Positions 8,767 through 16,547 of a DNA stretch of 64,000 nt are shown piece by piece; position 1 is the first letter of the stretch; each line of letters starts with the position of its first letter. The notes beneath the pieces are model-generated. The model did no database searches. It had not been told where the DNA came from and was given only the letters and a program-made list of their open reading frames with translations. The position numbers were made by a program, and so were the translations under genes. The stretch comes from Novosphingobium sp. 9 (GTDB lineage Bacteria; Pseudomonadota; Alphaproteobacteria; Sphingomonadales; Sphingomonadaceae): the NCBI RefSeq assembly GCF_025340265.1, contig NZ_CP022708.1:395501-459500 (forward strand), given 5' to 3'.

Positions 8767-10010
8767 CCCGCAAAAGTCTTATGACGCCGCCCGATGCCGC
8801 GTCGATTAACGACGCGCGGCGCAATTCGGAGCCGGCACAGACCGGACCATGGCTGATCCGGCGTGTGCTGGCACAGCTTGCCTGTGGGCGCCTGACCGTG
8901 ATCCTGCCCTCCGGACGAACGATTGCGCATATCGGTACATTGCCGGGCCCGCATGGCGTCATGAAACTGCACAACCACCGCGCCTTTCGCCGTCTGCTCA
9001 CGCGCGGCGACGTCGGTTTCGCGGAAGGCTATATCGCCGGGGACTGGACGAGCCCGGACCTGGCCGCATTGATCGCCATGGCGGCGCATAACGTGGCGCG
9101 GCTGGACCGTATTCTGGAAGGCTTTGCGCCGGTCCGCTGGTGGCGGCGTCTGTCCCACGCGCTCAAACGCAACTCGGCCAAAGGTAGTCGGCGCAATATC
9201 CTGTTCCACTACGATCTGGGAAACGCCTTCTATCGCCTGTGGCTTGATGACAGCATGACCTATTCATCGGCCTGCCGAATCGAGACCGGACAGTCGCTGG
9301 AGGCGGCGCAGCAGGACAAGCTGGCGCGGATCGTCCAGCTTCTCGATCTCGAAGAAGGTTCGCAGGTGCTGGAGATCGGCTGCGGCTGGAAGGCGCTTGC
9401 CACCCGGATCGCCGGTCTGGGCGCCTGCGTGAAAGGGCTGACCTTGTCGTCCGAGCAACTCGTTTATGCCAGCAGGCACGCGGCGGAGGTAGGGCTGGCT
9501 GACCGGGTGGACCTGCGTTTTCAGGACTATCGTGAGGAAATCGCCCGCTACGACCGGATCGTCTCCATCGAAATGCTCGAAGCGGTGGGCGAGGCCTACT
9601 GGCCGGTCTATTTCGAACAGCTTGCGCGCTGCATCAGGCCTGATGGACGGGTCGTGCTGCAGGCGATCACCATTCGTCAGGACCGGTTTGCCTCCTACAA
9701 ACGCAATCCCGACTTCATCCAGCGTTACATCTTTCCGGGCGGTATGCTGCCCACGATCGACATGCTGAAGCAACAGGCCGAGCACGCGGGCTTTGCCGTG
9801 ATCGGTGAGGAAAGGTTCGCCGAAGGCTACGCCGATACGCTGGCCATATGGCGCGAACGGTTCGAGGCGGCTTGGCCGCAGATCGCGGCGCTGGGCTTCG
9901 ACAACCAATTCCGCCGGCTATGGACCTACTACCTCAGCTATTGCGAGGCGGGATTTCGCTCCGGCACCATCGATGTTGGCCTCTATGTTCTGGAGCCGCT
10001 GCGACGATGA
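8763..10010 (+). CDS. Cyclopropane-fatty-acyl-phospholipid synthase family protein (second copy)
   Basis: A 415-residue enzyme of the Cfa/UfaA1 family, full length with the N-terminal non-catalytic domain. Motif I reads QVLEIGCGWKALATRIAGLG (about residues 200-219), with a lysine where GG is usual. The substrate-side segments HYDLGNAFYRLWLDDSMTYSS and FIQRYIFPGGMLP are typical. It would transfer a methylene or methyl group from SAM to an unsaturated phospholipid acyl chain at the inner membrane. The mycobacterial counterpart in the sigK locus is ufaA1. Translationally coupled to DUF1365. It converges on the anti-sigma gene with 16 bases between. Confidence 0.9.
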   Translation: MTRKSLMTPPDAASINDARRNSEPAQTGPWLIRRVLAQLACGRLTVILPSGRTIAHIGTLPGPHGVMKLHNHRAFRRLLTRGDVGFAEGYIAGDWTSPDLAALIAMAAHNVARLDRILEGFAPVRWWRRLSHALKRNSAKGSRRNILFHYDLGNAFYRLWLDDSMTYSSACRIETGQSLEAAQQDKLARIVQLLDLEEGSQVLEIGCGWKALATRIAGLGACVKGLTLSSEQLVYASRHAAEVGLADRVDLRFQDYREEIARYDRIVSIEMLEAVGEAYWPVYFEQLARCIRPDGRVVLQAITIRQDRFASYKRNPDFIQRYIFPGGMLPTIDMLKQQAEHAGFAVIGEERFAEGYADTLAIWRERFEAAWPQIAALGFDNQFRRLWTYYLSYCEAGFRSGTIDVGLYVLEPLRR

Positions 10011-10026
10011 GAGCGCAAGGCGGGGG

Positions 10027-10740
10027 CTAGGTCGCCACCAGCTTTCCGGTCAGGATAACCGGGCCGGTCGGCTGGCCGGTCGGCGAACCGCCCAAAGGCT
10101 CCACCGACACTGCCAGCGTCGCCCCCGCAGCCATGGCCGCCGACGCGCCTGTCGGCACTTTGGCCCAGTCAGGAGCGGAGGGATCGAATACGCCCATCGA
10201 GCGCGGTTTGCCGTCTGCCGGGATCACCCAGAGCTCCGGAGAGTGGCCCTTCACCTCCAGCCCGGTTGCGGCGGAGGTCATGCGTCCGCTCGCCGGATCG
10301 AAGCTGACCGTCACCACGCCCTTTTCGCCAGTCAGCACCGCCACCATCGGCGCGGACGCTGCCGCCTGCTGCGCCACCGGCACCTGTACGATCACGCTCT
10401 CCGGCTTGCGCAGCGCGACCACGGCCAGAACGACGGCGGCACTGCCAGCCATCAGGGTTGCGGCCTGCCACCAGCGCAGAGACGTATTCCCAGGCGCCTT
10501 CGGGGTGACGTCGTTGGCAGGCAGTCGCGCCTCGATCGCGCTCCACACGGACGGACGAGGCGCTTCGCCGGACCCGGACAGCATCGCACAGGCATGCGCC
10601 TGCCAGCGGGCGTGGGCTGCGGCAAATTCGGCATCGCTGCCCAGCCGCGCTTCGGCCGCGCGCAGGTCTTCGCCATCGATCAGGCGGAAGGCCATCTCGG
10701 CGGCCAGTAGTTCGTCGTCATCGGAAAGCGGCGTGGTCAT
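10027..10740 (-). CDS. rskA: RskA-type anti-sigma factor
   Basis: A 237-residue single-pass membrane protein. The cytoplasmic part (residues 1-88) would hold the sigma factor, a hydrophobic helix spans about residues 92-110, and the periplasmic part carries the anti-sigma-K (RskA) domain with HSPELWVIPADGKPRSMG and a C-terminal EPLGGSPTGQPTGPVILTG block. RskA proteins release SigK after regulated intramembrane proteolysis. No zinc-binding HxxxCxxC motif is evident near the N-terminus, so it is not a ChrR-type factor. Its start overlaps the end of the sigma gene (ATGA). The symbol is used by analogy with the mycobacterial pair. Confidence 0.85.
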   Translation of the reverse strand: MTTPLSDDDELLAAEMAFRLIDGEDLRAAEARLGSDAEFAAAHARWQAHACAMLSGSGEAPRPSVWSAIEARLPANDVTPKAPGNTSLRWWQAATLMAGSAAVVLAVVALRKPESVIVQVPVAQQAAASAPMVAVLTGEKGVVTVSFDPASGRMTSAATGLEVKGHSPELWVIPADGKPRSMGVFDPSAPDWAKVPTGASAAMAAGATLAVSVEPLGGSPTGQPTGPVILTGKLVAT

Positions 10741-11297
10741 TGCAGGCAGTCCCGCAGCTTGAGCAGGGCACGGCGTATCCGGCTCTTGATCGTCCCCAGC
10801 GGCGTCGCGGCGCGGTTGGCGAGTTCAGCGTATGTGGAGCCTTCGAAAAAGGCGATGCGAATAAGTTGATGCTCGCCATTTTCCAGCGTGCCGAGGCAAT
10901 GGGCCAGACGCTGTTCGTCCTCACCCATTTCCAGCAGGTCCGGCGCGGCAGGCGCATCGTCTGCGACTTCGGCCGCCAGTTCGATCGGGCTTGTCGCGAT
11001 CTTGCCATCTGCGCGCAGGCGATCGACCGCCCGGTTGCGCGTTAGCGTGATGAGCCATGTCATGGCGCTGCCGCGTGAGGGGTCGAACGCTGCTGCACGC
11101 CGCCAAACCTGGAGATATGCCTCTTGCAATGCCTCTTCTGCCTCGTGTCTCACAGGTAAGATACGGAGGCACACGCCGAATAGTTTCACCGAGGTGCGAC
11201 GATAGACTTCCTCGAACGCTACCCTGTCGCCATCGGCGACGCGTTGCAGCGTTCTGGCAAGGCTGATGGCGCTCATGTCGGAAATCGTCGTATCCAT
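10737..11297 (-). CDS. sigK: ECF sigma factor (SigK-like)
   Basis: An ECF sigma factor of about 186 residues. Region 2 is visible (HEAEEALQEAYLQVWRR with TWLITLTRNRAVDRLR) and region 4 ends in a helix-turn-helix (TPLGTIKSRIRRALLKLRD). The ATG at 11297 is preferred; a TTG at 11321 and ATG at 11276 are alternatives. The longer ones would overlap the promoter read the other way at 11301-11325. The gene pairs by ATGA with the rskA-like gene and sits next to the lipid operon whose promoters share one consensus, so it is the natural candidate to read them. No matching promoter was found in front of the sigma gene itself. Confidence 0.87.
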   Translation of the reverse strand: MDTTISDMSAISLARTLQRVADGDRVAFEEVYRRTSVKLFGVCLRILPVRHEAEEALQEAYLQVWRRAAAFDPSRGSAMTWLITLTRNRAVDRLRADGKIATSPIELAAEVADDAPAAPDLLEMGEDEQRLAHCLGTLENGEHQLIRIAFFEGSTYAELANRAATPLGTIKSRIRRALLKLRDCLQ

Positions 11298-11300
11298 GTG

Positions 11301-11325
11301 CATCCATCGACCGGCGAGCAACGTA
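11301..11325 (+). promoter_or_regulatory. Predicted ECF promoter for the esterase lipoprotein gene
   Basis: CATCCA, 15 bases, CGTAGCT on the plus strand, overlapping the 5' end of the divergent sigma gene. A start site near 11333 would give a leader containing the AAGGAGG at 11368-11374. Confidence 0.65.
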
Positions 11326-11379
11326 GCTCCATCGAAGCAGACACTATAGCGTGGGAAATTCCTTGCAAGGAGGGATGTT

Positions 11380-11427
11380 ATGAAGACGGTGGCACAAGAT
11401 AACCCGGATCGCCGTGAGGTTCGCTGA
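11380..11427 (+). CDS. Putative 15-residue leader peptide
   Basis: A tiny open frame reading MKTVAQDNPDRREVR. It has the best ribosome binding site in the area (AAGGAGG, 5 bases before ATG), whereas the esterase GTG start at 11414 has none. Its stop overlaps the first codons of the esterase in another frame, so it could deliver ribosomes to the esterase by coupling. Alternatively it marks the true esterase start with an undetected indel. No regulatory codon run is visible. Confidence 0.45.
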   Translation: MKTVAQDNPDRREVR

Positions 11428-12289
11428 CCGACGCCGTGCGCGGATGGGCATCGCTTTGTTGCTAGGGCTCCTTGCCTCGGCCTGCTCTCCGCTCAAGATG
11501 TTCGATACCGTCATGCCGAAGGACGGCGGGACTGTATTGGCCGTGCGCGGCGCAGCCTTTGGTCCCGATCCGCGCCAGCGCGTGGACGTCTACACGCCCA
11601 AGGCTCGCTCGCTTGCACCACGGCCGATCATCGTCTTCTTCTATGGCGGATCGTGGAACTCGGGAACACGGACTGGCTATGCGTTCGTCGGGCGCGCGCT
11701 GGCCGCGCGCGGGTTCGTGGTGGCGATCCCCGATTACCGCCTTGTCCCACAAGTGCGCTATCCCGCCTTCCTGGAAGACAACGCGGCCGCCGTGCGCTGG
11801 GTGCGATCCCATGCGGCGGAATTCGGCGGTGACCGGGATAGGCTCATCCTCGCTGGGCACTCTGCCGGGGCCTACAATGCGGCGATGCTGGCCCTCGATC
11901 CCCGATGGCTTGGCAAGGATCGCACTGCCGTTCGCGGCTTGATCGGACTGGCGGGCCCCTACAACTTCCTGCCGTTCGAAGGCCCTGTGGTGGAGAAGAC
12001 TTTCGCGGGCGTCGAAGACCCTATCTCAACCCAGCCCGTCCATTTCGCAGGTCCGGGCGACCCATCCGCCTTTCTGGCAACGGGGGACAAGGACAAGCTG
12101 GTGCGCCCGGCGAACAGCGATGCGTTGGAACGCCAGCTGAAAGCCGCCGGCGTCCGGGTGGAGCGACAGCGCTATGCCGACGTGGGGCATGTGGGTCTCG
12201 TCACCGCGATTGCCAAACCCCTTCGCGGACGGGCCAGTGTACTCGACGATATGGCCCGCTTTACCCAGCAGGTCAGCACATCGAGATAG
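11414..12289 (+). CDS. Alpha/beta-hydrolase (esterase) lipoprotein
   Basis: A 291-residue hydrolase with a lipoprotein signal: basic n-region, hydrophobic core and ASAC with the lipidated Cys at residue 24. The nucleophile elbow is GHSAG (Ser150). The oxyanion-hole motif, usually HGG, reads YGGSW here, as in the BD-FAE-like branch of small esterases. Late acidic and histidine residues (TGDKDKLV, ADVGHVG) complete a plausible triad. It would act in the periplasm on short esters or lipid. GTG start; another start at 11444 would shorten the n-region. A sigK-type promoter precedes it, so it is probably co-regulated with the lipid operon. Confidence 0.8.
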   Translation: MRFADRRRARMGIALLLGLLASACSPLKMFDTVMPKDGGTVLAVRGAAFGPDPRQRVDVYTPKARSLAPRPIIVFFYGGSWNSGTRTGYAFVGRALAARGFVVAIPDYRLVPQVRYPAFLEDNAAAVRWVRSHAAEFGGDRDRLILAGHSAGAYNAAMLALDPRWLGKDRTAVRGLIGLAGPYNFLPFEGPVVEKTFAGVEDPISTQPVHFAGPGDPSAFLATGDKDKLVRPANSDALERQLKAAGVRVERQRYADVGHVGLVTAIAKPLRGRASVLDDMARFTQQVSTSR

Positions 12290-12499
12290 GAAAACCTCCG
12301 GGAATAGGAATGCGAAAACGGAGTTTCTGCACCGGGGAGGTAAAAAAGCCAGCGACTGAGTGGACATAATGGGTTGGAAACTCAGTTCCATGTGCATGAA
12401 ATCGGTGCTTCGACTGCGTGTTTCCAGAACCGGCTTCCGGTCAGGTTGTGATTATATTTTATCCTGACAAGTTCTACCCCAAAGCGCAGAAGGCCCGGC

Positions 12500-12907
12500 A
12501 TGAAGGTTCGATCCATCTCCCGCAATGTTATCGCGTGTTTCTATGTCGCTGCCGGAGTGCTCCACCTTGCGTTACCGACCCCATTCGTCGCAATCGTTCC
12601 AGGTTGGGTGCCCGCACCTGATCTGATGGTTATGCTGACCGGATTAGCGGAAATTTCCGGTGCAATCGGAATAATGCAATGGCGACTTCCGAGTTTACGC
12701 AAGGCTGCGGCATGGGGGCTTGCCATTTACGCAGTGTGTGTCTGGCCTGCGAACTTCCAGCATATGTTTATCGATCTGGCAAAGCCCGACCACGAATACA
12801 TGCTCGCTTACCACATTCCCCGGCTCATGCTTCAACCCGTCTTGATCTGGTGGCCGCTGTGGACAGCCCGCGTGATCCAATGGCCTCTCCGTTACGGGCA
12901 TCCTTGA
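12500..12907 (+). CDS. DoxX-like membrane protein
   Basis: A 135-residue protein with four hydrophobic helices, beginning SRNVIACFYVAAGVLHLALP and containing a GLAEISGAIGI segment typical of DoxX-like proteins. DoxX-family proteins are small quinone- or redox-linked membrane proteins; the function of this branch is not established. It stands alone between the esterase and the HxlR regulator with about 200 bases on each side. Fairly sure of family, not of role. Confidence 0.7.
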   Translation: MKVRSISRNVIACFYVAAGVLHLALPTPFVAIVPGWVPAPDLMVMLTGLAEISGAIGIMQWRLPSLRKAAAWGLAIYAVCVWPANFQHMFIDLAKPDHEYMLAYHIPRLMLQPVLIWWPLWTARVIQWPLRYGHP

Positions 12908-13154
12908 TTTTTGGGGCGGGGTCTAGCGCCTCAAACTTGGTGGAGGCTTAGGAAATTTGACGGCCTGCGGAGTTGACGGTCCGGTCTTGGGCGATTGAAA
13001 TCCGCAGTCGAACGACCGGAATGGGTCGGGCTCGTTGGCGACTAGGATTGCACAACAAAGATTTTCAGCGGTCTTGGAAGACATGAACCAGCGCTACGAC
13101 GCTTCCTCAGCCGCGACCATGATCATCACCTCGATCAATCCGCGACTGAGGAAG

Positions 13155-13535
13155 TCAGTTTCGCCTGCTCGTTGGCCTGGTCCCAAACTGATCGAGCGCA
13201 TCGGGATTGTCACGTCCCCATGCATAAAGCAATTCTACCGGCTCAACGAAACGCATGCCCAGCGCCGTCAGGCGGTATTCGACCGCTGGCGGAATAGCGC
13301 TCTGGACATGGCGGCTGATCAGGCCAGTTTCTTCCATATCGCGCAGAGTCTGCGTCAGCATCTTCTTGGAGATACCCGGAAGGCTTCGCTGCAACACACC
13401 GGTGCGGCAAACGCCACCATGGCGTGCATGCAAGGTGTGCAGCACCATGCTGGTCCATTTGGTCGCGAAAAGCGACAGGACACGGCGCGGTGCGCAGTCC
13501 TCGCGCCATTCTTCTTCAGCGGTGCCGGGGAGCAT
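13155..13535 (-). CDS. HxlR-family transcriptional regulator
   Basis: A 126-residue winged-helix regulator. The order FATKWTSMVLHTL, then GISKKMLTQTLRDMEETGLI, then a wing with VEYRLTALG is diagnostic of HxlR proteins. These usually act as dimers that sense small electrophiles or redox change and control an adjacent divergent oxidoreductase. The divergent gene here is the PRISE-type reductase at 13640. The 104-base gap contains repeated TTGGTGCC blocks that fit an operator. Confidence 0.85.
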   Translation of the reverse strand: MLPGTAEEEWREDCAPRRVLSLFATKWTSMVLHTLHARHGGVCRTGVLQRSLPGISKKMLTQTLRDMEETGLISRHVQSAIPPAVEYRLTALGMRFVEPVELLYAWGRDNPDALDQFGTRPTSRRN

Positions 13536-13548
13536 GGCTGGTTACCTC

Positions 13549-13588
13549 TTGGTGCCTAGTGACCTATTTGGTGCCGTCTAGAACCAAA
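13549..13588. promoter_or_regulatory. Repeated TTGGTGCC elements, likely HxlR operator
   Basis: TTGGTGCC occurs at 13549-13556 and 13568-13575, 19 bases apart, each preceded by ACCT. TTTGGT at 13567-13572 also pairs as an inverted repeat with ACCAAA at 13583-13588. The block lies between the divergent HxlR and reductase genes. Confidence 0.5.
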
Positions 13589-13639
13589 CGCGCATCCTGC
13601 CTAGTTGAGTTGCTCTTGAACGAGACGAAGGTGACGATC

Positions 13640-14701
13640 ATGGCGAAGACGGCGTTGGTAGTGGGCGCTAGCGGCATAGTGGGAAGCGCGACGGCTGCAT
13701 TGTTGGTCGAGCAGGGCTGGACGGTTTACGGGCTGTCCCGGCGCCCGGTCGAGCAACACGGCGTACTTCCCATCCTCGCCGATCTGCAGGATGCGCAGGC
13801 TACTTCTGCAGCTCTTGCGCAGATCGACCCTGATGCGGTCTTCATCACCACCTGGTTACGCCAGGACAGCGAGGCTGAAAACATCCGGGTGAATGGCGCC
13901 ATGGTTCGCAACCTGCTCGCCGGCTTGCCGAAGGCTTCACGCTCACGTCACGTCGCGCTGGTCACCGGGCTCAAACATTACCTTGGGCCGTTCGAGGCAT
14001 ACGGCAAAGGCACTCTGCCTCAGACGCCCTTCCGTGAAGAGCAGGGTCGGCTCGATATCGAGAACTTCTACTATGCTCAGGAAGACGAACTGTTTGCGGC
14101 GGCACAGCGCGATGGCTTTACTTGGAGTGTTCATCGCCCCCATACGGTCATCGGCAAGGCGGTTGGCAACGCCATGAACATGGGAACGACCCTGGCTGTC
14201 TATGCGTCGCTGTGTCGGGATACCGGCCGGCCATTCATCTTCCCGGGTTCGGCGGCCCAATGGAACGGCCTGACCGACATGACCGACGCCGGGCAACTGG
14301 CGCGTCATCTGCTATGGGCGACGGAGAGCGAGGCAGCCCACAACGAAGACTTTAACGTGGTCGATGGCGATGTATTTCGCTGGCAATGGATGTGGGGCCG
14401 GATAGCAGACTGGTTCGGCATCGAAGCAGAGCCTTTTGATGGAACCGTCCGACCTTTGGAACAGCAGATGGCGAATGATGCCGATAACTGGCGGGCACTA
14501 GCCGAGCGTGAAGGTCTGATCGAGCCGGATCTGTCGCGCCTCGCATCGCCCTGGCACACCGATGCCGATCTTGGCCGCCCCATTGAGGTCGTGACGGACA
14601 TGTCAAAAAGCCGGCGACTCGGCTTTACGGCATATCAAGCGACCGACGACGCCTTTTACGCGCTATTTGAACGGCTCCTCGCGGATCGTCTCATCCCGTA
14701 A
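13640..14701 (+). CDS. SDR oxidoreductase of the PRISE (progesterone 5-beta-reductase/iridoid synthase-like) type
   Basis: A 353-residue NAD(P)-dependent enzyme. The start at 13640 is chosen because the Rossmann motif ALVVGASGIVG begins immediately (residues 4-14). The long interior follows PRISE proteins: TGLKHYLGPFEAYG (with the catalytic-lysine-like position) and the variant active-site segment NFYYAQEDELF in place of the usual YxxxK. Such enzymes reduce activated C=C bonds of enones. It is divergent from the HxlR regulator, which probably represses it until an electrophile appears. Substrate unknown. Confidence 0.8.
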   Translation: MAKTALVVGASGIVGSATAALLVEQGWTVYGLSRRPVEQHGVLPILADLQDAQATSAALAQIDPDAVFITTWLRQDSEAENIRVNGAMVRNLLAGLPKASRSRHVALVTGLKHYLGPFEAYGKGTLPQTPFREEQGRLDIENFYYAQEDELFAAAQRDGFTWSVHRPHTVIGKAVGNAMNMGTTLAVYASLCRDTGRPFIFPGSAAQWNGLTDMTDAGQLARHLLWATESEAAHNEDFNVVDGDVFRWQWMWGRIADWFGIEAEPFDGTVRPLEQQMANDADNWRALAEREGLIEPDLSRLASPWHTDADLGRPIEVVTDMSKSRRLGFTAYQATDDAFYALFERLLADRLIP

Positions 14702-14747
14702 TGCTGTACCGTTAGTCGTTATCCGGCTGCACCTATCTATAGTATAT

Positions 14748-15653
14748 TCATTTTAGGGGGTCTAATTCTCGGATGAGATCGATGAGAAGCCGCAAGGCGG
14801 TCGGTACTTGCCTACGCCCGGAGTAATATGCGTGAAGGCCTTCGCCCATAGATGCCCAATCACCCAGCACGAGATGCAGCGCGCCGCTTTGCAAATAAGG
14901 CCGGACTATCGGCTCTGCACCGTAAATGATACCGGCGCCGCCAAGGCCAAAGCTTAAGGCTGGGTGACTACTGTCAACGGTCAAGGGACCGGGCATTGTC
15001 ACGGAGACTGTTTCCTCGCCGCGCTCGAACTCCCAGTCGTACACTTGATCGTTGCCCAGGCGGATGCGGATACAGCGATGATCCTGGAGGTCTTGCGGGA
15101 CGACCGGCGTGCCGAAGCGTTCGAGATAGGCCGGCGATGCCGCTGCGACCCAGCGGATGTCGGGCGAAAGGCGTTGCGCGATCATATCTTCCGGCACCGT
15201 GCCACCGTACCGTATGCCCGCGTCGAAGCCGCTGGCGATGACATCTATCAGCCGATTGCTGACGCTGATGTCGACTTCCACTTCCGGATAGCGGTCGACG
15301 AAGATGGGCATCACAGGCCCAAGCAGAAGCGGCACTGCATCTTCGAGGACGTTGATCCTTACCCGGCCGGTCGGCGTATCGCGGAAACGGTTGAGATTTT
15401 CTGCCGCATCGTTGACGGTCTGCAACGGCCCCTCGATCGAGGCCCGAAGTTCCTCGCCGGCGGCGGTAAGCGTCACACTTCTTGTAGTTCTGTTCAATAA
15501 TCGCACGCCTCGCCGCGCCTCCAGTACGGAGATGGCGTGGCTCAGCGCGGAGGGGGTAACGCCCATTTCCAGGGCCGCACGCCGGAAATTACCGTGCCGC
15601 GCAATGGCGAGAAAATAGAGAAAATCCGCGAGGTCGGCACGACTTATCTGCAT
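14748..15653 (-). CDS. LysR-family transcriptional regulator
   Basis: A 301-residue LysR regulator. The N-terminal helix-turn-helix is clear (ARHGNFRRAALEMGVTPSAL, then ISVLEARRGVRLLNRTTRSV) and the rest is the periplasmic-binding-like effector domain. It is transcribed away from the cupin-tautomerase-SDR-CMD-ABM operon at 15794, and the 140-base gap between them is where it should bind. The inducer is not known. It belongs to the CrgA-like branch that commonly controls quinone or aldehyde detoxification genes. Confidence 0.88.
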   Translation of the reverse strand: MQISRADLADFLYFLAIARHGNFRRAALEMGVTPSALSHAISVLEARRGVRLLNRTTRSVTLTAAGEELRASIEGPLQTVNDAAENLNRFRDTPTGRVRINVLEDAVPLLLGPVMPIFVDRYPEVEVDISVSNRLIDVIASGFDAGIRYGGTVPEDMIAQRLSPDIRWVAAASPAYLERFGTPVVPQDLQDHRCIRIRLGNDQVYDWEFERGEETVSVTMPGPLTVDSSHPALSFGLGGAGIIYGAEPIVRPYLQSGALHLVLGDWASMGEGLHAYYSGRRQVPTALRLLIDLIRELDPLK

Positions 15654-15793
15654 TGGCCCAGACTATCACGCTGTTGAGCTACATTCATCAGTTCATTGCG
15701 TGCCGGGGCGCTAATCCTGCTCGTCCGGGTGCCCTAGATAAGCGTCATGTCGATCGCTCAGGACGAACGATCGCGAACTGGATGCTGGCCTTC

Positions 15794-16282
15794 ATGATCA
15801 AGCGCGCAATCTTTCTTGCCGGTCTCATGTCGCTCGCAGGCGCTGCATCGGCGCAGAAAGGACCGACCAACATGGACATTTCACGCAAGGATGACCTCAA
15901 GACCGTCGACGGACCATCTGAATACTTCACCGGCAAGGTCACGATCACCGGGCAATTCCAGCGCCCGGACCCGTCTCGAATCAGCGGCGGGATCGTCCAT
16001 TTCGAGCCCGGCGCGCGCAGTGCCTGGCACACGCATCCTGCCGGGCAGACGCTGATCGTGACCGAAGGTGTGGGCTGGACCCAGATCGAGGGTGGTGGGA
16101 AGTACGAGTTCCATGCCGGCGATATCCTGTGGTGTCCGGCCGATCATAAGCATTGGCACGGCGCCACCGCGCACGAGGGCATGACGCATATTGCCATCCA
16201 GGACATGGTCGACGGCAAGAACGTCGTCTGGATGGAGAAAGTGACCGACGAGGAGTATTTCGCTCCCCTGGCTAGCGACTGA
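15794..16282 (+). CDS. Secreted cupin-domain protein
   Basis: A 162-residue protein with a signal peptide ending near ASAQ. The single cupin barrel shows both metal-binding motifs: HFEPGARSAWHTHPAGQTL with two His, and later GDILWCPADHKHWHGA. It resembles the cupins annotated as (R)-mandelonitrile lyase-like or quercetinase-like, but the true substrate is unknown. ATG at 15794 is used because it starts with a basic n-region; 15782 is an in-frame alternative. First gene of a five-gene operon, with only 4 bases to the next gene. Confidence 0.8.
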   Translation: MIKRAIFLAGLMSLAGAASAQKGPTNMDISRKDDLKTVDGPSEYFTGKVTITGQFQRPDPSRISGGIVHFEPGARSAWHTHPAGQTLIVTEGVGWTQIEGGGKYEFHAGDILWCPADHKHWHGATAHEGMTHIAIQDMVDGKNVVWMEKVTDEEYFAPLASD

Positions 16283-16286
16283 GCGC

Positions 16287-16544
16287 ATGCCCCATGTCGT
16301 AGTGAAGCTCTACCCCGGCAAGTCCGACGTGCAGAAGCGGGATCTGTCCGTTGCGCTCGTCAGCGATATCACCCGCATCCTGAATTACGGGGATGAGGCG
16401 GTGTCCGTTGGCTTCGAGGAAATCCAGCCCGATCAATGGTTCTCGCTTGTCTACGATCCGGACATTCAGCGCAGGTGGAGCACGCTGACCAAGGTGCCGG
16501 GCTACGGTCCGGGGCCCAGGGCCACGAATAAAGATGAAGGCTGA
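16287..16544 (+). CDS. Tautomerase-family protein
   Basis: An 85-residue 4-oxalocrotonate-tautomerase-like protein. Proline follows the initiator Met (MPHVVVKLYPG), giving the N-terminal catalytic Pro1 after Met removal. A single beta-alpha-beta unit follows with SVGFEEIQPDQW. It would interconvert keto and enol forms of small acids, working with the other small redox enzymes of the operon. Four bases separate it from the cupin gene and three from the SDR gene. Confidence 0.82.
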   Translation: MPHVVVKLYPGKSDVQKRDLSVALVSDITRILNYGDEAVSVGFEEIQPDQWFSLVYDPDIQRRWSTLTKVPGYGPGPRATNKDEG

Positions 16545-16547
16545 TCC

